Shown: positions 32,914 to 41,900 of the stretch, piece after piece | Numbering within the stretch: position 1 is the stretch's first letter | How the letters are laid out: each line of letters opens with the position of its first letter | NCBI GenBank assembly: GCA_902788315.1 | Contig: CADAJS010000009.1 | Location: 1-64,000 of the forward strand | Length of the DNA stretch: 64,000 nt | Reading direction: 5' to 3' | DNA from: an uncultured Bacteroidales bacterium | GTDB lineage: Bacteria > Bacteroidota > Bacteroidia > Bacteroidales > Bacteroidaceae | Notes under the pieces: model-generated | The model's input: the letters and a program-made list of their open reading frames with translations, nothing else | What the model was told of the DNA's origin: nothing | Databases searched by the model: none | Translations under genes and position numbers: made by a program

Positions 32914-35900
32914 TTATCTTCTAAATGCCTTCGAGCCTATATTGCGGTTCTCCGATGTAGCCTTCGACTTCATATCGTTGGCTTCCTGTCCATACTGTAT
33001 CACACTCCGCCGCCGCGACTCCAGGGTAGGCCTCTTCGACGACATCTTCTCTACCGTCTTCCTCATCCCGTCGGAGTAGGAGCTGGCGCTCGAATAGCCA
33101 CGCGGGCTGACACTGGCATTCTGGCGCACGTAGTTCAGTTCCTGCCTTACGATGTCGAAGGATTTCATTTCACCATCTATCAGTTTCTCCCCAGCATCGC
33201 AATCCGTCAACAACCTCGTAGACAATGTAAGCATCTTGTCGGCCTCGGCAATACAGTTGGCAAGTGTAGTCCTCAGAGTGCTTGACGTTAGCTTCCTCGC
33301 CTTCTGATCCTGATACGTCAGCCAGTATTTATGCATCTTGTTGCGCGCCGTCATGAAGGCCTCGTAGTCCGTCTGCGACACCCTATCGTACCGATTTACC
33401 GCCGTGCTGTTGATCCCAGCGTCTGCCGAACGCTTCTTGATGTCCGAGACGTAGCCCGGTACCACAATCTCAGGCACGAGCTGCGGCTTGTGGTACGTAC
33501 GGAGATAGTTGTAGGCCTGCTCTACCTTAGCTCTGAACGGCCATACTTCCTTTGTGTAGCGCTTAGGCAGCGTCTCCTCGTAGGCCACCTTCATGGCACT
33601 GGCAGCATCCATATACCTCGCACAGTTGTCTATGACTTTCTTTTGGGTCTCCTGAGCTCTCTTGACGCTCGCCTGGAGATTCGGGTTGGAAGCGAAATCC
33701 GCAGGAATCATCTCCATATACCTGTTTGCCTTTGCCGTGTCCTCCTGAGCCTGCTCTTCAATGACGCTGAATTGAGTGTCATACTCCGTCTTCAAATCAC
33801 CAGCAAGGCGGGCGAGATGATTGCAATTGTCCCTGCAGGAACTCAGTTCGTCGAGGTAGGCACGCTCCGGGGTTTCAAAGACGGGAAGCAGGGACTCATA
33901 CTTGCTCCAGTAGTTCTTGGCTTCCGAGTAGAGACGGTCAAATTCTGAAAGAGAACGTTCCGTCTCGTCGTTGCACCATTTTGCATGACCACTATACACA
34001 TGCGTATGTCTTTCTATCTCGTCCATTTTGCTGACCACGAAGTCACCCAACTTCTCTAACAACTCGGGGCTCGGGTTCTCCAGATCCTTCTTGGCCTGAG
34101 CCAGGATGCTCTCGATGCTGTCGTCGCCATCGTTGGCCAAAGACTGCACCTGTGACAGCCACTTTGCCACCTCGGCGAGTACGGCTGTGGCATCGTCGTA
34201 ACGGTTCTCGTCGGCCCAGAGCTTGCGAGCCTTCTGCACCACCTCGTGGCTGTCGTCGTATCCGGCAGCATGGAAGTCCTCCCATACGTCATCGGCAGCC
34301 GTCTGGATGAACGGAGGCACTTGCGCGAGCTCCTGATAGTATGCCTCGTACTGAGCCAATGCCTCGGGATATTTCTCGCATTCGGCGATGCAGTCGGGGA
34401 TTCTCCGCAGGTCTCCGTCCATGTAATCCCTTCGGTATTGTAAGGCCACATGGTAAATGTTCCACAGGTTGTCATACCCCTTGCGGCGAAGCGATTCGAT
34501 ATCGAACTTGCTCATCCTCTTCTGCACCACGGCCAGGAGCGAGTCAACGCGTCCCATCAGGCGGTCTGCCTGCAGGGTGTCACGGCCTTCGGCCTGATCC
34601 AGCTTGCGCTTGGCTGCCTCGAGATTCCGACGGATTTCCTCTGCCTTGGGCAGTTTCTCCAATGTCTTGCGGATATTGGAGGAATAGGCGGTCATGCTCT
34701 CATACTCTTGGCTTATCTCGTCATGATACTTCATGCTGTTCTTGTAGTATGCACACTGGTCGTTCATGGTCTCACGAATCACCTGTGCATAGCCTCCCTC
34801 GCCCACGATTTTATCGTCATACGGGGGCGCCAGCTTCGTCTGCTCCTCCATTGTCTCTAGGCTCTTGTTGATTATATCATAATCATCAAGCACCGCTTGA
34901 AGGTCGCTGATGAGCGTCTTCAGATCTTCAATTACATTTACTTTCTCATTAATTAACTTGCTGATTAGTTTTCCTCTATCCTTTTCTGCCTGTGATAACT
35001 TCTTATTTTTCTTTTCCGCACCTGCTCTCGCTATCCTTCCTACTACGACCTCGTCGTCATCGCCTGCAGGTATAACCGCAGGAACGGGAATCGTCAAATA
35101 GACATCACCTGGTTGGTCATTCAGAGAGGCATCTGGCCTTTTGACATTCCTGACGGCCGGAGTGGTTACCTTGTTGAGTGGTGTATTCACCTTCGGAGTA
35201 TTGACAGGCGTGGAAACCTTCGGAGTATTGACAGGCGTGGAAACCTTCGGATTGCTGACAGGCGTGGAAACCTTCGGATTGCTGACAGGCGTGGAAACCT
35301 TCGGATTGCTCACCTCCGGTATAATCACCTTCGAAGCAGCTCCTTTTTCCTTGATGCCCTTTATATCTATCAAATCCAAATCATCCAGACGTACATTCGT
35401 ATCATACCGATTGATTACACCGGTGGCCTTTTCAACGACAGTGTAATCCACATAGCCTGTCTTCTTCTTGGCATCGGCAAGTGCCTTATCGGCTGCCGCG
35501 CCAGCCTCTTTCACCTTCTTTAGAAGGACGTTCACTACCTGGTTCCGACAGTCGTAGGCACTGAAGGCCGCCGACCTAACCTTCGCCGCATTCTCAGGTG
35601 TCAGCTTGTTCAGTTCCTTCTCGGCCCAGTCGGTCAGCTTGATGGCTTCCTTGCAATAGCCACCTTCATCGTAGCGTGAAGCGTGTGCCTCATTGTACCA
35701 CTCCTGAAGCTTTGTCATCCACGAGGAGGCCTCGTCCTGCATACCGCGATAACGCTTATACTGGGCATCGTTCGGGTCGCTCTGCGGTGTGATGTAGGTG
35801 TCCATATAGTAGGCCAGATGAGTGGCTATCGTCGTCAACGAGCGGAAACTTCCATACTTCTTGGTAACGGGACTCACTAAACTGAGCCGTTGGTTGGGGG

Positions 35901-38900
35901 ATAGATAGCTGATAGCAAGGTTCACCGAATCACGCCATACACGGGCTGCCTTGACATCGTTCTGTACCTGCGTCTTATTATAATTATACGTCGACCCAAA
36001 TTGAGCTTCGTTTCCATTGCTGTTCGCATAGAAGGTCACGGCATTGATGGCCGACTTCTCGGCTTTCGCTGCTGCCTTGACCAACTTTTCGGCACGCGAC
36101 TTGTAACGCGGCCAAAAAACTTCGCAATAATCAAAGATTTGCTGGCAGGAATCGTGCATCTCCTTCACCTGACGGAGATAGTAGTCCATCTCACTGCTGG
36201 TGAGCGTACTGGTATATGTCTTGGTATCCACTGGCACATAGTTGCTGCTACCCGTCTTCGTTCCTAACGAACTATTGGACGTATTTCCAAAGTTTTCTGA
36301 TGCAACGATAAACTTTGCAGAGGAAGTCAAGGGGTCTGTACCCAAAAGATTGAACTGACTACTGCCGTTGAGCAGATTGACGATTACCTCGTAGTGTCCG
36401 CTTTCCGTGTCATAAGCATTCACGCGATAGACCGAAACGCGCAATTCCTTGAAGTAGTTCTTAGCGGTACTGGGGCTGAACACTTTTTGCGACTCGACAC
36501 TCTTCGACTCTCTGAAAGTCCAATATTTCCCCGTATGCCATCTCTTATTCATACGGTATCGATATTCGGCCTGATAACGTTCATACCACTTCATACCTGT
36601 CATCTTGCCCCATACAGGTCCCATAACTTGGGCACGGGCATTGTCTTTCTTCATCCCCTTATAGGCACCATCGATGCCTTCGAGCGTTCCGATGCTCCAG
36701 ATAACAGGGAACTGATAGGCGGGTACAAAGAATGAATGGGTGTCGTCCACCGAATGAACATATCGGCCATCCTCGTTTACATACGTTCCACGATGATTGT
36801 CATACCACTCTTTGAGCAATGTCTTTTTCTTTTGTATCGCCTTGGTATCTCTTTGTTGATAGTAATTATTAGCTGTTATTATGGTATCATATTTTTGCTC
36901 TTTTTTATTGTACTCTTTCAAAGCATAGCAACTAAAGCAGGATTTTAGCATATCCTGTCCAGCTTCAGTCTTTCCATATTCGCGCTGCTTTTTCTCTACT
37001 TCGGTGGCTATTTTATTTATCGCCTTGCTTGCCTTCTCAGTGCGCGAGTAAACTTGCTGGAGGCGCGACAGGATTTCCGTCAAAGAAAATTTCCAGTCCG
37101 AAGTCGATGTGGGATAATAAGCCGTGATCCGATCATCTACATCATGTACGTAGTCCCAACTGCCAAAATTACCTTTATGCCAAGTTCCCGAAAGGGGATA
37201 CTGCATAGGATAAGTGGTTCTGTTTTCGGGAATCGTATATATAAAGGTATTCTTTATCTGATTCCATGCATTATGCACATTATATGTATTATTCTGATTG
37301 TAAGCACCCTCATACTTACCTCCACCATTTGCATCCTGATAGAACACCGACTCGGACGTAGTCACTTCGATATTGAAGAAGTTGCGTTCCGTAATCTCCC
37401 ATCCTGCGGGGAAGGCGAAATTACTCATGTAACTAATGAATGTAATCGGGCATTGGGTAAAGTAGTTTCCATTATGAATCTGCGTGTCCGTCTTCGGACT
37501 ACTGTAGGGAGGATTGATTGTAGCGCTGGTTATCTTCTGAGCGATGAATGGCTGGTCGTATTCGCAACTGCGTATGTTGCTGTACGGAGTACCCGTGCGC
37601 CACGTGTACTTTTCTGGCAATGTCTCCACATAGAGTTTCACGAGCGTGGTATCCATTGTCTGCCACTTCTTGTCATCGGGATTGAACTCGTCGTCGGACA
37701 CATATTCGCGCGTATAGTAGTCGAGCTGCAAGATGTACTTCTCGCCCGCCTTGGCGTTCAGACGACGTACTGGCTCCATATTGATGGTGTTCAACTTGGT
37801 GCTATTCGTAGCTGTTCCCTTTACCCACGCATTCTCTACGATGTCGAGCTGCTTACCCATGGGGTTGAGCAGACGCCAATAAAGTTTACCATTCTTGAAC
37901 GCCTTGGTACTGAGGTCTTCTGTAAGGGCAATGGTGGGGGCCTTCACATCGTTCAGGTAGCACTTGATGTGATTTACAGCTCCCGTGGTCTTGCTGATAT
38001 CAGCTTCGGGCGAGCGCAGCTGGTTGTAGTGGCTGGGGTAGGCAATGGCTACATAGTCCTGCAACGGCGCCTTGTCGTTTACAATGTTCGCCGCCTCGGT
38101 CTGGAAGTAGTACTCGGTACTGCGTATCCAAGGGATGTTGCCCTTCTTCTTTCCTCCATCGTAATAGGTGAAGGGATCCTCCTCCACGCCCTTCTGTATC
38201 TCCTTGGCATATCCGGCAGCCACCAGGCGGTAGAACTTACCAGCCTTCAGATTCTTGCGCAATTCGCCCAAATCGATATAATGGCGACTCTTGCCACCAC
38301 CTTTCTGCAATGGGATAGTGTACATTTTCTTGGCTCCGCACCATTCCTGTGCAAGCATCTTCTTTAGGTTGAACGACGCATTCTCGGCAACAGGGGTATG
38401 CGACGTGTAAGACGACGGATCGTCGTATTCATAGAGCCATACCTCGCCAAAGTCGCGGAAGACGAAGGTACGCTTGGCCTGCATCTTGCTCTGTTCCCAC
38501 TTCTCGGAACCCTCGCCAAACTGTGCTGCGATGCGCTCCAACTCGTTCTCGTCGAGCAGACGGAAGTGCTCACCAATAGGTGCCTTGGTGTTGGCATATT
38601 GCGGTGTGGAGACGTTCACCTTCACCTTGGGCTGCATGTCGGCCGTGACGGCCACCTTGTTCTTGTCCACCTTGGTCCATCCCTTGCCTCGGATGGTGTC
38701 GCCCAGCGTACAGTCGTCGAAGAGGATGAAGTCGTCGAGCGGGTTGCCCTTGAATAGCTGGCAGTACTGGCCGCACTCGAACTCGAAGCTCTTGTCGAAC
38801 TTGAAGAGTCCGCCCAAGAGGGAAATCTTGGCACGAGCCTTACCCTGGAAGTAGTTGGGTTTGGGGCCGCCCATCTTGAGCACACCACCAATCTCGGCAC

Positions 38901-41900
38901 TGGCAATGTCGAAGTCATAATCGACGAAGCCCAGGTTGAAGTGGAGCGAGAGGGCCAGATAGAGGTAGGCATAGAGCTGTCCCCTGCCGTACCAGCCTCT
39001 GTAGCCGGGCACCTTGCCCAGGTTGACGCAATAGCCGTTCTTGTAGTGCACCACGGAGACGTCGAAGCCCAGGATGGCATCGATGGTACCCTTGATGAGG
39101 CCCAGGTCGATGGTGAGGTCGCCATAGGCCATGGCACCCATCATCACGCCGCCGGAGATGTCGCCGTTGAAGCCCTGGAGGGCCAGCTGGCGAGCCTGCT
39201 GAGCCTGCGAGGCGTTGTCGCTCTGATAATCGCCGTGCTTGGAGCCGTCGAGGAACTTGGCAATCTTGTCGGGCAGCGGTGGCAGTTCGCCGTTGTTGGG
39301 CAGCTCGTTGCCCAGACAGATATAGGCATTGGCACCGACGTGGCAATCCACGATGCCGGAGTCAAAGTCGATGAGGGTGAGCGTACAGCGCTTCTTCTCG
39401 TCCGGCTCGCCCAGATAGAGATGCCACTTGGGTTTCTTGTATTCCTCGCCGCCGGCTCGCCATGTAATCTTCATGTCAAGCGAGATGGTGGCGCCCATCT
39501 TGGGCAGCCCGCCCTGCTTCTTCGTCTTAGAGGAATTGGCCACCGTGCCGGGATCTTCCTCGGCACCGGGCGGAGTGGGTTCTTCCTTGTCCGGGTCGCC
39601 CGTAGGATCCTTGGCATTGGCACCTATCTTGCTGCTCAGTCCCTGCTTGCAGTCGGTGATGATTTCCTGGAACTTGTCGCCGGCCAACATCTGCATCTGG
39701 TCCTTGATGGTACCGAGGTTGGCACCGAAGGAATCCATGGCTCCGGCCACCGACTCGGCGCTGAGCGAAGCATCCATCGTGATATTCAGCTGCAGGTAGC
39801 GGTCGCTCTCGGAGTTCTCATAGACGAGGGTCATCTTGGCATTGATGATGCCACCCACGCCCTTGACGTTTCCGGTCATGTTGAAGGTGGAGAGGCACTT
39901 GCGCTTGCGGTTATAGACGACGTTGAGCGTGAGGTCGCCCTTGAGTGTCTCGCCGTCGGGCGAGGCCATACCGAGCTCCATGAAGATACCGACGAGTCCG
40001 GCCACGTTCTTGGGCTTCTTGTCGTCGCCCTCCGGGTTGCGCGAGCAGTTCATGTAGAAGCCGCCGCCCAGCTTGGTGATGGCACAGGGGCCAAGCTCTA
40101 TCTTGCCGTTGACGCTCAGATGCACCCATCCCCAAGAGTAGCTCTCCTCGCCTTCGCTCTGACCTTCGTATTCAAAGTATCCTCCGTCGCCGTGGACTCC
40201 GAAGAGGTCGCCCGGCAACTGGATGTCGAGCTTGGCATAGAAGCCCTTGCCGATTGACGGATCCTGGCCCTTCTCGTAGAACTCTACGGCACCGTCGATG
40301 CTCATGCCGCAGAAAGAGGTGTGCACGCCGATGGCCTGGAGGTGCACGCCATCGAACTCGCCACTGATCTTGGACAGGTCGGTGCCGATGCCCGTCAGCT
40401 TGCCGCCAATGGAAAGCGTGACTTCGCCGGATATGTCGATGCCCTTGACAAGGGCCACCTTACCGGTGACTTGCAGTCCGAGCGAGGCTTCCGTACCGCT
40501 GAAGTTCTTGGTGATTTCATAGTCCTCGATACTGAACTCGAACGGGCCCAGCTGTTTCTTGTACGAAGCCAACGACCAGGAGCCGGTGTGGAAGAAGAAG
40601 GTGGCATCGCTGCCGTCATCCTTCTTGCCATTGTGGAATTCCTTACCTTCCTTGAAGAAACCACCCAGAGCGTCTTTCTTCTGCTGGGCACGCTCTTTCT
40701 CGATGTCGGCCTGGATGTCCACATACTTGGACTTCCACGGCTTGCAGTTGGCCATGCGCATGCCCACGAAGTGGATGTCGGGCAGGCTGAGCTTGTAGCC
40801 CACCTTGTCCTGAGCCCACTTCTCGATGGTCTCCTTGCCGCCAATCTCTATCTTTCCGCCTAAGAGGAGCTCACACTTGGTCTTGAGCTCGCTCTCCTCG
40901 CTGCCTTGTTTCTTCTGAGGCTCGGCCTCGACAAGGAAGTAGGTGAGCTTGTCGTCCAGCTCCAGCTTGGCCAGGAAGAGGTCAAGCGTGTAGTCGCCGT
41001 TGAGACTCTTGGTGTTGAAGACATAGACGAACTCATCGCCCTTCTTTCCCTTGTCGTCAATCTGCTTGCGTATCTGGCAGTTCAGCCCGATCTCTGCCGG
41101 CTCGCCCTTCTCACCCTTCAGGATGGGCAGACCGAGCTTACCGTCGATGTGGCAGTTGTCGAAATTGTTCTGTATGAAGGTCAGGCCCACACGGTTGATC
41201 TCGAAGGAGAAGTCGCCAATCGAGGCACCGATGAGCTCCTCGAGGTCGGCATCGAGCGTGACACCGCTTCGGTCAAAGAGCATGTTCTTGCCGGCAATCT
41301 TCAGGCGGCCGTCGGTACCCGTGATGCCCTTAGGCATTGCCACGGAGATCTCGCCCACGTAGAGGCCTTGCCAGCCGTCAAGGCCATGCTCCATATAGAC
41401 GTCTTCGCCTACGCCCTCACGCTTGTCGTACTCTTCGGGGAACTTGAAGCTGGACATGCCGGAGCAGTTGCTATAGACGGAATGGTCGTAGGCCATTTTC
41501 TGGCAGGTGAAGGTGAAGCCGGGGAGGTCGTCGGCCTCGAAGGGATCCATCGTGATCTCGTCGATCTTGAAGTCGTCCCAGCTGGCGATGACGCCCTTCA
41601 TCTTCAGGTTGGGCAGTTCCTCGGTCACCTTGTCGCCGGAGACGTCGTACTTCTTCAGGCCGGGAATCTTCATGTCGATATCGACGCCCATCACCTCGAA
41701 CTTATAGTTCTTCCAGGCGATGAAGCAACCGTCGGTGGGCTCCAGGAGGTCGGACGGGGCGTTGAACGTGCACATGAACTCCGTACTGGGCTCCTTCACC
41801 GTGAACTTGTCGAGCAGTGCCAAGGTGCCCGCCTCGGGGATGACGTGGTTGGGCGAAATACAGAGACGCGGCGCACCGAAGATGAGCAGGTCGCTGGCCA

